Source of the DNA: Halanaerobium saccharolyticum
Lineage (GTDB): Bacteria > Bacillota > Halanaerobiia > Halanaerobiales > Halanaerobiaceae
Assembly (NCBI RefSeq): GCF_003259895.1
Contig: NZ_QLME01000019.1
Coordinates: 1 to 61,784, forward strand
Direction: 5' to 3'
Length of the DNA: 61,784 nt
Under the pieces are notes generated by a model, which did not search any database, had not been told where the DNA came from, and saw only the letters and a list, made by a program, of their open reading frames with translations. Shown here one piece after another: positions 38,503-48,118 of this stretch. Within the stretch, counting starts at the first letter, position 1. Each line of letters starts with the position of its first letter. Both the position numbers and the translations under genes were made by a program.

Positions 38503-40827
38503 ATGGATAAAGAAACCAATAAAGTTTCTGAAATTATCGAGGTAAGTGAAATAAAGGAAGTTGAATTTAAAAATCAAAATTTTAATATTTTAGATTATGG
38601 AGCAAAAAAAGGTGGTAGAATAAAAAATACAGAAGCTATAAATGAGGCAATTAGTGCCTGCTCCAGTTCAGGTGGAGGTAGAGTTATTGTTCCATCTGGT
38701 TTATACTTAACTGGGCCTATTAACTTTGCTAAAAATGTTAACCTCCATTTAGAAAAAGGAGCTATAATTAAATTTTCGTCTCAATTAGAGAATTATAAAA
38801 TTGTAGAAAGTGAATTTGAAGGGGAGAAAAATTATCGCTTTCAATCACCAATTTCTGCTAACGGTCTTAAAAACATTGCAATAACTGGCCGGGGCATTAT
38901 TGATGGTTCTGGGGATCAGTGGAGGCCAGTTAAAAAGTATAAAACGACAGAAAGACAGTGGCAAAAGCTAATCAGCTCTGGAGGAACAGTAGAAGAAACA
39001 GCTGAGTGTAAGATCTGGTGGCCTTCCCAAAAAGCTGCTCAAGGTCAGGAATTAGTTCATAATTTATATAAGAAAAGAGAAGCCGGCGGAAAAATACTAC
39101 CTGAGGCTTACCGGGAGGCAGGAGAATATTTGAGGCCTGTATTATTAAATTTTAAAAAGTGTAAAAATATTTTACTAGAAGGAGTTACCTTTCAAAATTC
39201 TCCTGGCTGGAATCTCCATCCTATAATGTCAGAAAATATTATTCTGCGTCAGCTTACTATTCGCAATCCCTGGTACGCTCAAAATGGAGATGGACTAGAT
39301 CTTGATTCCTGCCAGAATGTACTGGTAGAAGAATGTGATTTTGATGTAGGGGATGATGCAATCTGTCTTAAGTCAGGTAAAAATGAAACAGGAAGAATGA
39401 GAAATATGCCAACAGAAAATGTATTCATAAGAAATTGCAAGGTCTACCACGGTCATGGAGGCTTTGTCATTGGTAGTGAAATGTCTTCTGGCATTAAAAA
39501 CATTTATGTAGAAAACTGTGATTTTATGGGCACAGATATTGGCATTAGATTTAAAAGCACCCGCGGTCGAGGGGGAATTGTTGAAAATATATATCTGAGT
39601 CAGATTAAAATGACTAAAATTAAAAATGAGGCTGTTAAGTTTAATCTATTTTATGAATCTAATAAAAAAGAAACAGAACCAAAAGAAGTAACTGTTGAGA
39701 CACCCCAATTTAAAAATATTTATTTAAAAAATATTAATTGTCTTGAAGCTGATCACGCAATTTATATTAAGGGGCTTCCGGAAATGCCAGTTAGAGACAT
39801 TAATTTTGAGGATATTAGGATGGCTGCAGCTAAAGGTTTAACAGTCAATTATGCTGAAAATATTGAGTTAAAAAATCTAGATTTAACAGCTAAAAAAGAA
39901 CATCTGATCCTTACTAATTCCAAAAATATAAAATTAAATAATTATTTATTTGTAGCAGCTGATGGCAGTGGTGATTGTGATACTTTTGCTGAGGCAGTAA
40001 ATATTCTAGAAGAAAATAATGTTATAAATAAAGTTTATATTAAAAACGGCTGCTATAAAGAAAAAATAGTATTCCCGGAGAGCCTGACTGATATAACTTT
40101 TATTGGTGAAGATTCCGAGAATACTATCTTAACTTATAATGATTATGCTCGAAAAATTAAGGATAATGATGAAGAGATGGGAACTTTTGCTTCTGCCTCT
40201 ATTTTTATTAATGGTGAGCGATTAAAGTTTAGGAATCTGAGTTTTGTTAATACTGCAAAGCCGCGCAATAAGGTGGGACAGGCAGTAGCAGCAAGTATAG
40301 GAGGAGACAGGATTTCTTTTTATAACTGCCAATTTAAGGGTAATCAGGATACGCTTTATACAAAAAGTGAAGGCAGCCTATTTTTTGATGACTGCTATCT
40401 TGAGGGAGATGTAGATTTTATCTTTGGAGCGGCAACTGCTTATTTTAATAGTTGTGAGATACACAGTACTGGACCGGGTTATATTACAGCCGCCTCAACA
40501 CCAGAAGCTAAAGAATATGGATATATTTTTAAAAACTGTGCTTTGAGCGCTGATCTGAAAAAGGACAGTGTATTTCTTGGCCGCCCCTGGAGACCATATG
40601 GAAGTGCTGTTTTTATTGATTGTTATCTGGGTCAACATATAAGGAGTGAAGGCTGGAATAACTGGCGGGATCCGGAAAAAGAAAAAACAGCCAGATATGC
40701 TGAGTATAATAATTATGGTCCTGGAGCAGATGATCGACACAGATCTGACTGGATAGATATTCTGACCGCAGAAGAGGCCAATCACTATAATATCAATAAA
40801 GTTTTTACTGATCAGAGCTGGATCTAA
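38503..40827 (+). CDS. GH28 polygalacturonase - CE8 pectin methylesterase fusion
   Basis: Bifunctional 774-residue protein. Residues about 25-465 are a GH28 domain with N261-G-D263-G (usual Thr replaced by Gly), G283-D284-D285, G317-H318-G319 and R349-F-K351. Residues about 482-774 are a complete CE8 pectinesterase: GNQ615-D616-T, catalytic DVD638FIFG, and LGR694PW. There is no signal peptide; the N-terminus MDKETNKVSEIIEVSEIKEV is charged. De-esterification and glycosidic cleavage thus reside in one cytoplasmic polypeptide. A GTG at 38491 is in frame, but the AGAAGGTGA SD overlaps it and fits the ATG at 38503. The domains are in one uninterrupted frame. Confidence 0.92.
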   Translation: MDKETNKVSEIIEVSEIKEVEFKNQNFNILDYGAKKGGRIKNTEAINEAISACSSSGGGRVIVPSGLYLTGPINFAKNVNLHLEKGAIIKFSSQLENYKIVESEFEGEKNYRFQSPISANGLKNIAITGRGIIDGSGDQWRPVKKYKTTERQWQKLISSGGTVEETAECKIWWPSQKAAQGQELVHNLYKKREAGGKILPEAYREAGEYLRPVLLNFKKCKNILLEGVTFQNSPGWNLHPIMSENIILRQLTIRNPWYAQNGDGLDLDSCQNVLVEECDFDVGDDAICLKSGKNETGRMRNMPTENVFIRNCKVYHGHGGFVIGSEMSSGIKNIYVENCDFMGTDIGIRFKSTRGRGGIVENIYLSQIKMTKIKNEAVKFNLFYESNKKETEPKEVTVETPQFKNIYLKNINCLEADHAIYIKGLPEMPVRDINFEDIRMAAAKGLTVNYAENIELKNLDLTAKKEHLILTNSKNIKLNNYLFVAADGSGDCDTFAEAVNILEENNVINKVYIKNGCYKEKIVFPESLTDITFIGEDSENTILTYNDYARKIKDNDEEMGTFASASIFINGERLKFRNLSFVNTAKPRNKVGQAVAASIGGDRISFYNCQFKGNQDTLYTKSEGSLFFDDCYLEGDVDFIFGAATAYFNSCEIHSTGPGYITAASTPEAKEYGYIFKNCALSADLKKDSVFLGRPWRPYGSAVFIDCYLGQHIRSEGWNNWRDPEKEKTARYAEYNNYGPGADDRHRSDWIDILTAEEANHYNINKVFTDQSWI

Positions 40828-40911
40828 TATTGTTAGCTGATTTTTTTGTTTTATTGATCCGAGAAAGATTAAGTTTATGTAATTTAAATTATTAAGAAGG
40901 GATGTAATTAA

Positions 40912-41721
40912 ATGATTGACATCTGGAATGGTAAAATTCCTGGTTATAAAAAAACAGATGATTTTGCGCCAGCCTTAGAAAAATATTTAATTAAAGATAA
41001 AAAGTCCCGGGGGACTATCTTGATTTTTCCTGGAGGAGGATATACACATCGGGCTGACCATGAAGGAGCAGACGTGGCCCGCTTTTTAAATGAAAATGGT
41101 TTCAATGCCTTTGTATTACACTATCGGGTAGCTCCCTATAAATTTCCTTATCCTCTACTGGACGCTTTAAGAGCAGTAAAATATATTAAATCAAAATCTG
41201 AGCCGTGGCAGCTAAAAAGAGATAAACCGGCTGTGCTGGGGTTTTCAGCTGGTGGTCACCTGGCTTCTATGGTCGGAACAAATAATGATCTATATCGAAA
41301 TATTTATAAAAAAAAATTAAACGAGAATGGTTTTAAATCTGATCAAATTGAAGCAGAAAGTTCAGAGATCGAAGCTTTAGTTTTATCTTATCCGGTAATT
41401 ACTGCTGGAGAATTTGCTCATCAGGGATCGGTAGAAAATTTACTGGGAAAATCACCTTCTCAAAAATCATTAAACTTATTTGCAACTGATAAAAATATTT
41501 GTGCAGAAACAGCTCCAACTTTTATCTGGCATACTGCAGATGATGCTTCTGTACCGGTGGAAAATACTATTCAATTTAGCAATGCCTTAAGTAACAAAAA
41601 AATAGATTTTGAAAGTCATATTTTTCCTAATGGCAGGCATGGACTGGGGCTGGCAGCAGATAATAAATATGTTTCCCGATGGACAGATTTACTTTTAGAT
41701 TGGTTGGAAGAGAAATTTTAA
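40912..41721 (+). CDS. Alpha/beta hydrolase, BD-FAE/acetyl-esterase-like
   Basis: 269-residue cytoplasmic esterase. The oxyanion loop FPGGGYTHRADHEG lies near residues 40-53, the nucleophile elbow is G-F-S112-A-G-G, the likely acid Asp is in WHTADDASVP (about 210), and the His is in GRHGLGLA (about 243). Family members include acetyl xylan esterases and feruloyl esterase-like proteins. The locus suggests action on acetylated or feruloylated pectic side chains; the acyl group is undetermined. It ends the GH43-CE12-GH28/CE8 operon and is followed by a strong terminator. Confidence 0.82.
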   Translation: MIDIWNGKIPGYKKTDDFAPALEKYLIKDKKSRGTILIFPGGGYTHRADHEGADVARFLNENGFNAFVLHYRVAPYKFPYPLLDALRAVKYIKSKSEPWQLKRDKPAVLGFSAGGHLASMVGTNNDLYRNIYKKKLNENGFKSDQIEAESSEIEALVLSYPVITAGEFAHQGSVENLLGKSPSQKSLNLFATDKNICAETAPTFIWHTADDASVPVENTIQFSNALSNKKIDFESHIFPNGRHGLGLAADNKYVSRWTDLLLDWLEEKF

Positions 41722-41726
41722 CAGCC

Positions 41727-41763
41727 AAATAGATAGCAGATTTAATTTTGCTATCTATTTTTT
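41727..41763 (+). terminator. Rho-independent terminator
   Basis: Perfect 12-bp stem AAATAGATAGCA / TGCTATCTATTT, 10-nt loop, T run. Confidence 0.88.
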
Positions 41764-41791
41764 GATTAAATTATATGAAAATTTAAAATAA

Positions 41792-41837
41792 AATCTAAAA
41801 ATATGTATGAAATCAATTAGAATCTAAAAATATGTAT
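41792..41837 (+). repeat. 17-bp direct repeat upstream of the pectate lyase gene
   Basis: AATCTAAAAATATGTAT at 41792-41808 and again at 41821-41837, start-to-start distance 29 bp. Could be a regulator-binding tandem or a slippage relic. Confidence 0.6.
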
Positions 41838-41907
41838 AGAAAAAATAAATTTTAGTTGATAAAATAAATTCAGAAATATTTATATTGCATAAATTTTTAA
41901 TATTTTA

Positions 41908-41923
41908 TGGAAAACGTTTAACA
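41908..41923. promoter_or_regulatory. Degenerate LacI-type operator before the pectate lyase gene
   Basis: TGGAAAACGTTTAACA: perfect left half and core of the locus operator, right half altered. Confidence 0.45.
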
Positions 41924-41939
41924 TAAATCTGGGAGGTGA

Positions 41940-41978
41940 ATGAAAAAAGTATTTTTTTTAAGATGGTATTGTAATTAA
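41940..41978 (+). CDS. Possible 12-residue leader peptide
   Basis: ATG behind GGGAGGTGA, encoding MKKVFFLRWYCN, then TAA, 19 nt before the lyase ATG, which has its own AGGAGGG SD. The SD-to-ATG spacing is short (3-4 nt). Aromatic- and Cys-containing; no attenuator hairpin seen. It may be a translational-coupling leader or chance. Confidence 0.3.
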   Translation: MKKVFFLRWYCN

Positions 41979-41997
41979 TTTTAGGAGGGTTATACTA

Positions 41998-44900
41998 ATG
42001 AATTTTAAAAGTAGCTTAATTATTATTTACATTTTGTTAATTATGTTTTTGATTGTTCCAGTGACTTCAGCAGAAATGATAAAAGTAGAGAGTGGCTGGG
42101 AAGCAAGTGTATTTGGTAATGTTGGTGGGGATAATAAAATAACTGCTGAAAACTTTGCGATTCAGGAGCTTGATGACGGCAGAATAAAAATGATGAGTGC
42201 CAATAATAGCGGTAAAATTGAAAGTTCATCAGAAGGAATAGCCTATTATTTTAAAAAGTTAAAACAAGAAGACAATTTTGAAATGACTGTTCAGACAAAA
42301 GTTGAATCTTTTGACATGAACAATCAGGTTTCCTTTGGAATAATGCTTAGAGATAAAGTTTTATATAATGAAAATAATAAAAAAGATATCGGCTATGCAC
42401 TGGCAGTCGGACCCTTAAATGTAACTAAAGATACTCCAACTACAGCTTTTTATAGAACTGCAGAGGGACAAAAGAAGCTGGGAGAACTGGTAAATGGTGC
42501 GGTTCCTGCTCCTGAACTCAGCTACCAGGTACAGCTAAAAAAATCAGCAAATACATACTGGCTTAAATTTGGTGAAGAAAAACCGGTAGTAATTGAAGAT
42601 TTTAATGGTTTTGAAGGAGAAGATCTATTCGCCGGTTTATATACTTCCAGAAACACCACAGTTTATTATAGTGATTTGGAATTTGAAGAGATTAAAGAAG
42701 TTGCGGAACTGAAAACTGACACTTCAGATTTTAAAACAGACTATTTATTAGAAGAAGATTTTGAGCTTGAGGGACTGGAAGTTACTGCAGAATTTGCAGA
42801 TGGCAGCAGTAAAAAGTTGAGCCAGGAAGATTATATAGTAACAGGCTTTGACAGCTCTGAGGCTGGTGAAAATACAATTACAATTCATTATGGTGGCGCT
42901 CAAAAAGATCTGGAGCTAAATATAAATGAATTAAGTGCCACAGATTTAGAGATTAAATATTATTCTGCTAAAACAGATTATTATTTAGGAGATAAATTTG
43001 ATTTTGAAGGACTTACAGTAATAGCAGAGTATAATGACGGCTACAGAAGAGAAACACTTGCAGCAGCTGATTATACAGTTGAAGCTGCAGGAGCAGAAAT
43101 TACAGAAGCTGATTTTGTCTTTGAAAGCGCAGGGGAAAAGGTGATTTTTGTAATTTATAATGAAAATCCTGAGGTGAGTACTGATTTTACGGTAGATGTC
43201 AGTGATGCAGAGCTAAAAGAACTGGAAATCAAAAATAAACCGTCAAAAACTCTATATTTTCCTGGTGAAGAACTAAAATTAGACGGACTTTCTGTTTATG
43301 CCAGTTATGCTGATGGAAATTCTATTAGATTGATGAGAGATCAGTATCAGGTTTCAGGTTTCAATAGTGAAACTGCTGGAAATAAAAAGTTAGAAATCGA
43401 ATATAAAGATCAGAAAACTAAAATGGATTATAGAGTCAAAGAAAAGGAACTGGAAGGTCTAAAAATTGTTAAATATCCTCAAACAACCATTGACTTTGCT
43501 GAAGAATTTTTAGCAGAAGGAATTAAAGTTGCTAAAGTCTATGATAATGGTGATCAGGAAATTCTGGATTCTGATGAATTTGAAATAGACAGTTCAAATA
43601 TTGATAATCAAAAAGAAGGTAAATATAAAGTGAAAATTATTCCAGAATCTGATAATCTAGAGGCCATTGATTTTGAGGTAACAGTCAGAGAGACAAAAGA
43701 CTACAGCTGGAAAGCAATTAATTTTGGCCAGTCAGCTGCTGCTGATAAAACATTTGTTGAAATAAAAGAAGATGCAGTAGAAATTGCTTCTATTGATGGT
43801 GGAGGTAAAGTGGCAACTGATCACGATGGAATCGCCTATTATTACACAGTACTTGATGCTGAAGATAACTTTGAGCTTTCAGCAGCTGTGAAGGTAATTG
43901 AATATGCTAAAGATCCTCATGATGGTCAGGAAGCCTTTGGTATCATGGCTCGTGACGCAATTGGTGAAGATGGTGACACCGGTGTATTTGCATCTAATAT
44001 TGCTGGAGTAGGCGGCTACAGTGGTGGTAGTAAAGATCCAAATGGAACTCAGCTTTTCTATAGAACAGGAGTAGAATCTCCGGACGGAAAGGGAAGTAAT
44101 GGAAATCAGGGTCTTATGATTGAAGAAGTTAAGCCAACACCAGAAAACACCCATCCAGCTGAGGAATATCGCCTGACTCTGGCAAAGACAAACAGTGGTT
44201 ATGTTGGCAGCTTAAATGGCGAAAAAGAAGAAATTTTATTTGAGCCAGAATTATTGAAAGTACAAAATGATAAGATCTATCTTGGTTTCTTTGGAGCCAG
44301 AATAGGGCATATAGAAGTTAGTAATATTGATTTAAAGGTGTCTAACGCAGAAACTGATGCACCTCAGGTTATACCACCTGCTGAACCAGTTGAACCTGAA
44401 ATCAATCTCTTATCTTTAACTGAAACCGCTGTTAAAGATTACCAGTTAATCACTGAAGCAAATGTAGCTGGATCATTAACTGTAAAACAGGGGAAAGAAA
44501 TAATCGCTGCTGATCAAAAAGTAGAGGCAGGAAAAGAGTTTAAATTAATTTCAGAGTTGAAAGCAAATGCTCAAAATGACTTTACTTTAATCTTCTTACC
44601 TGATGATACCCAAAAACTGACTGACTATGACCGGATTATAGAAAACTTTACCGTTCAGATGAAGACTTATAGAGATGGTAAAGTTATTTATGTTGCCCCA
44701 GAAGGTAGTGCAAATGGAGATGGTGGTCAGGAAAACCCACTTGATCTGGACACAGCAGCAGCTTATTCACAACCGGGACAGAGAATAGTAATGCTTTCCG
44801 GTCATTATCTAAGAGATCAAAAATTAGAAATCAAAGAGTATAATGAAGGTACTCCAGAAAATTATAAGTATCTAACTGCAGCAGAGGATGCAGAAGTGGT

Positions 44901-45807
44901 AATTGACTTTGATAAGAAGACTGAAGGAATTATTCTAAGTGGTGACTACTGGCATATCAAAGGAATTGATGTGACTAATTCGGCAGCTAATGAAAAAGGT
45001 ATGGTAATCGGTGGAAATCATAATATTGTAGAGAAAAGTAGATTCTATAATAATGGTAATACTGGCCTCCAGATCAGCAGAACCGATATTACAGAAGATG
45101 ATAAGGATAAATGGCCATCACATAACCTGATTCTAAACTCAACTGCCTATGATAATGTAGATCCATCCAATAATAACGCTGATGGTTTTGCAGCTAAATT
45201 GACCTCAGGTGAAGGGAATGTATTTAAAGGCTGTATCGCCCACAATAATATTGATGATGGCTGGGATCTATATACAAAAGTAGGTACCGGAGCAATTGGA
45301 AAAGTTGTAATTGAAGATTCCGTTGCTTACAATAATGGTACCCTAACAGATGGTACGGTAGGAAGTGGAGATAAAAATGGATTTAAACTCGGTGGAGAAG
45401 GAGTCCATGTTCCTCATTTAATTAAAAACAGTACTGCCTTTGGTAATGGAGCTGTTGGTTTTGCCAGCAATAGTAATCCGGGAGTAAGAGCTGTTAATAA
45501 TATTTCCTTTAACAATCAGGGTGGAAATATTGTCTTTACAACTTATGATGGCATCAAAGAGGACTTTGTAATTGAAGAATTCGTTTCCTTTGCCACCAAA
45601 GAGATTGAAGCTGACAGCTATCCTAAAGCAGAAGCTTCCAATCATAACTTCTTCTATAATGGAGAAAAATCTACTAATATTAATAATGTAGAAATTTCTG
45701 AAGCTAATTTTGAGAGTTTAGAAATTGAATTACCTTTGACCAGAAATGAAGATGGAAGTATAATAACAGGAGATTTTTTAGAATTTACTTCCCCAATGTT
45801 TAAGTAA
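41998..45807 (+). CDS. Secreted modular pectate lyase, PL9 family
   Basis: 1269 residues. The signal peptide spans about 1-25 (hydrophobic core, then TSA). It is followed by an N-terminal beta-sandwich (about 26-235), four bacterial Ig-like repeats (about 237-318, 318-400, 405-480, 485-565), a second copy of the beta-sandwich (about 570-785), a Pro-rich linker, another Ig-like module (to about 895), and a C-terminal right-handed beta-helix of PL9 type (about 897-1269). The PL9 signature NNADGFAAK places the likely catalytic base at Lys1067 (D1062-G-F-A-A-K), and IDDGWDLY supplies Ca-site Asp residues. No SLH or sortase anchor. It is the only clearly exported depolymerase in the window, so it probably generates the oligomers taken up by the transporters. 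Confidence 0.88.
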   Translation: MNFKSSLIIIYILLIMFLIVPVTSAEMIKVESGWEASVFGNVGGDNKITAENFAIQELDDGRIKMMSANNSGKIESSSEGIAYYFKKLKQEDNFEMTVQTKVESFDMNNQVSFGIMLRDKVLYNENNKKDIGYALAVGPLNVTKDTPTTAFYRTAEGQKKLGELVNGAVPAPELSYQVQLKKSANTYWLKFGEEKPVVIEDFNGFEGEDLFAGLYTSRNTTVYYSDLEFEEIKEVAELKTDTSDFKTDYLLEEDFELEGLEVTAEFADGSSKKLSQEDYIVTGFDSSEAGENTITIHYGGAQKDLELNINELSATDLEIKYYSAKTDYYLGDKFDFEGLTVIAEYNDGYRRETLAAADYTVEAAGAEITEADFVFESAGEKVIFVIYNENPEVSTDFTVDVSDAELKELEIKNKPSKTLYFPGEELKLDGLSVYASYADGNSIRLMRDQYQVSGFNSETAGNKKLEIEYKDQKTKMDYRVKEKELEGLKIVKYPQTTIDFAEEFLAEGIKVAKVYDNGDQEILDSDEFEIDSSNIDNQKEGKYKVKIIPESDNLEAIDFEVTVRETKDYSWKAINFGQSAAADKTFVEIKEDAVEIASIDGGGKVATDHDGIAYYYTVLDAEDNFELSAAVKVIEYAKDPHDGQEAFGIMARDAIGEDGDTGVFASNIAGVGGYSGGSKDPNGTQLFYRTGVESPDGKGSNGNQGLMIEEVKPTPENTHPAEEYRLTLAKTNSGYVGSLNGEKEEILFEPELLKVQNDKIYLGFFGARIGHIEVSNIDLKVSNAETDAPQVIPPAEPVEPEINLLSLTETAVKDYQLITEANVAGSLTVKQGKEIIAADQKVEAGKEFKLISELKANAQNDFTLIFLPDDTQKLTDYDRIIENFTVQMKTYRDGKVIYVAPEGSANGDGGQENPLDLDTAAAYSQPGQRIVMLSGHYLRDQKLEIKEYNEGTPENYKYLTAAEDAEVVIDFDKKTEGIILSGDYWHIKGIDVTNSAANEKGMVIGGNHNIVEKSRFYNNGNTGLQISRTDITEDDKDKWPSHNLILNSTAYDNVDPSNNNADGFAAKLTSGEGNVFKGCIAHNNIDDGWDLYTKVGTGAIGKVVIEDSVAYNNGTLTDGTVGSGDKNGFKLGGEGVHVPHLIKNSTAFGNGAVGFASNSNPGVRAVNNISFNNQGGNIVFTTYDGIKEDFVIEEFVSFATKEIEADSYPKAEASNHNFFYNGEKSTNINNVEISEANFESLEIELPLTRNEDGSIITGDFLEFTSPMFK

Positions 45808-45832
45808 AGAAAATATCATAAGTGATAATTAT

Positions 45833-45869
45833 GCAGAAAGGCCCTTTATCCTGGTCTTTCTGCTTTTTT
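45833..45869 (+). terminator. Rho-independent terminator after the pectate lyase gene
   Basis: GCAGAAAGGCC / GGTCTTTCTGC, 11 bp with one G-U, followed by TTTTTT. Confidence 0.85.
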
Positions 45870-45982
45870 ACTCTATATATCAAAAAAAGTAGAAAAAATC
45901 TTTTAGATCACAATAAATGTCTTGTTATTCCTCTTTTTTTTAGATAAACTAAAATTAAATACAAATATTTTAGGAGGGACTT

Positions 45983-46930
45983 ATGTTAGATAATTTTATT
46001 TTTAGTCTTAGTGTTGCTTTACCGATCTTTTTAGTTATGTTGAGTGGTTTTATTTTGAAGAGAAAAAGTATAATAAAGCAGGATTTTATCAATGCTGCTA
46101 ATTTTATAGTTTTTTACATAGCTTTACCTTTAAAACTTTTTAATAGTGTTTCTCAGAGTTCGGTTGCTGATAATTTTGATTTAAAGTTTATAATTTTTGC
46201 AATTGCTGGAACAACTATTAGTGTAATTATAATCTATATTTATTCAAAATTTGTGGTGAACGAAAAAAGTAAAGTTGGAGCTTTTGTTCATGGGACTTTC
46301 AGAGGTAATTTTGTTTATGTTGGATTTTCACTTTTAGAAAATATTACAGGAGCAGTAGGGCCACTTGCTTCCCTGGTAGTTGCTTTTGTGGTACCTATTT
46401 ATAATATTCTGGCAGTTCTGGTTCTGGTTTTGACTAATCCAGAGAATGAAGCTAAAAATGAATTCAAAAATGCATTAAAAAATATGATTATAAATCCCTT
46501 TATTATTTCAATTGGTCTGGGACTAATAGCTTCTTTTGTTAACTTTAGGTTTCCTCCTCTGCTGCAGAATACAGCAGATTATTTTGATGTTCTGGCAACT
46601 CCACTGGCCCTTTTAACAATTGGAGCTACATTCCGGGTGGATAAATTATTTGTAGATATCAAGCCAGCGGTTGCTGCAACAATTTTTAAATTAATTATTA
46701 ATCCGGCAGCCGCAGTTCTGGCAGCTCTCGCTTTTGGTCTGGGAAACAGCGAAATATTTTTAATCTATATTTTATTTGGAGTTCCGACTTCAATTTCTTC
46801 TGCTATTATAACAGCAGCTATGGGTGGAGATGAAAATTTGGCAGCTTCGATAGTAATGATGACTACTCTGGGATCAGTTTTTTCATTAACATTATTTGTT
46901 TTTCTATTCAGGATATTTTCAATAATCTAA
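45983..46930 (+). CDS. Auxin efflux carrier (AEC) family transporter
   Basis: 315-residue membrane protein with about 10 TM helices and the AEC layout: NFIVFYIALPLKLFNSV in the first half and FGVPTSISSAIITAAMGGDE in the second. Bacterial AEC proteins move organic acids such as malonate, malate or others. Within a uronate locus it may export a fermentation acid or import a uronate or other acid; neither is shown by the sequence. AGGAGGG SD precedes the ATG. It begins a new transcription unit after the lyase terminator. Confidence 0.88.
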   Translation: MLDNFIFSLSVALPIFLVMLSGFILKRKSIIKQDFINAANFIVFYIALPLKLFNSVSQSSVADNFDLKFIIFAIAGTTISVIIIYIYSKFVVNEKSKVGAFVHGTFRGNFVYVGFSLLENITGAVGPLASLVVAFVVPIYNILAVLVLVLTNPENEAKNEFKNALKNMIINPFIISIGLGLIASFVNFRFPPLLQNTADYFDVLATPLALLTIGATFRVDKLFVDIKPAVAATIFKLIINPAAAVLAALAFGLGNSEIFLIYILFGVPTSISSAIITAAMGGDENLAASIVMMTTLGSVFSLTLFVFLFRIFSII

Positions 46931-46971
46931 TTTACTGGATAATTTAGTTGAGCGTCAGAAAGGGGATAAAT

Positions 46972-47985
46972 TTGAATTTTAAAAATGCTGAGTTATATAA
47001 TATTGAAGAATTAATAAAAGTTGATGAAAAATATTATAGAATGAGTCGCCTGAATGCTCAAATTAGGGGTGAGATCGCAGAAAGTACTGCTGAAAGATCA
47101 TTTTATAACTGCGGCTGTGAAATTAGATTTAATCTTAAAGGTGAAAAGGCAGAAATCGCTCTGCTGAGAAAACCCGGAGAGGAAGTGTTGACAACTGGAG
47201 CTGCAGAAATATACTATGGTGATTTTCAGGCGTCCTATCAAGAAACTCCCCGTATTCTCAGTAATGAACCGCTGACAATAACTATTAAACAGAAAATAGT
47301 AGTAGAGGTTAAAAATACTGCTAAGAATTTAAATAATGTTTTTGCACCTGAGCTGGTGAGAATACTTTTACCTTATGACTGGGATAATTATCTAATAGAT
47401 ATTCGAGGTAATCTTGATCCACCAGCCGCATCACAGGTGCCGGCAAAGAAGATATTAACTTATGGTTCTTCAATCACTCATGGAGGAAGTGCCAATCATC
47501 CTGGCGAAAGTTATGCCTTTAAGCTGGCACAGTTATTGGGCTATGACCTGATTAATAAAGGATTTGCTGGTAGTGCAAAAATGGAACCTGCCATGGCTAA
47601 TTATCTGGCTGAACTTGATTGGGATCTGGCTGTTCTCGAAATGGGAATAAATATTATTGATGATTGGTCGCTGGAAAAGTTTGCAAAAAAAATTGACTAT
47701 TTCATCGAAGAGATTGCTTTAAAGAATCAGGACAAATGGATTTTTTGTACAGATCTATTCAGAAATAGACGTGATTTTAATGATAATCATAAGAGTAAAG
47801 AATTCAGGCGGATTATAAAAAACAAAGTAGAAACTTTAAACTTAAAAAAACTTAAGTATGTATCAGGACTGGAATTACTAACGGATATCCGGGGCTTAAG
47901 TGCTGATTTTGTTCATCCGTCCACTTATGGAATGGATCAGATTGCTCATAATTTTTATAAAAAAATAAGGAAAATGATTACTTAG
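46972..47985 (+). CDS. SGNH/GDSL hydrolase with N-terminal beta-sandwich
   Basis: 337-residue esterase-like protein. An N-terminal jelly-roll-like domain spans about 1-160, then the SGNH domain has nucleophile block YGSSITHGG near residue 165 and a C-terminal catalytic pair in DFVHPSTYG. Such two-domain proteins are often carbohydrate deacetylases. The in-frame TTG at 46948 is rejected because AGAAAGGGGAT (46958-46967) is an SD for the TTG at 46972. No signal peptide. It probably deacetylates a pectic sugar (inference). Confidence 0.78.
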   Translation: MNFKNAELYNIEELIKVDEKYYRMSRLNAQIRGEIAESTAERSFYNCGCEIRFNLKGEKAEIALLRKPGEEVLTTGAAEIYYGDFQASYQETPRILSNEPLTITIKQKIVVEVKNTAKNLNNVFAPELVRILLPYDWDNYLIDIRGNLDPPAASQVPAKKILTYGSSITHGGSANHPGESYAFKLAQLLGYDLINKGFAGSAKMEPAMANYLAELDWDLAVLEMGINIIDDWSLEKFAKKIDYFIEEIALKNQDKWIFCTDLFRNRRDFNDNHKSKEFRRIIKNKVETLNLKKLKYVSGLELLTDIRGLSADFVHPSTYGMDQIAHNFYKKIRKMIT

Positions 47986-48118
47986 TATAAACTTTTGAAA
48001 AAACAGAAAATTGGCTGGCTTGATTGTGTTTTCTTAATAAATTAGGTAGAATTAATAATTGGAATGAATATGAATATTTTGTTTGTTGTTATTAAAAATT
48101 ATCTGGGGAGATGTAAAT

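Noticed and set aside
43879-44154. Reverse-strand 91-codon ORF in the pectate lyase gene
   Set aside because: Lies wholly inside a well-supported domain on the + strand; no SD.
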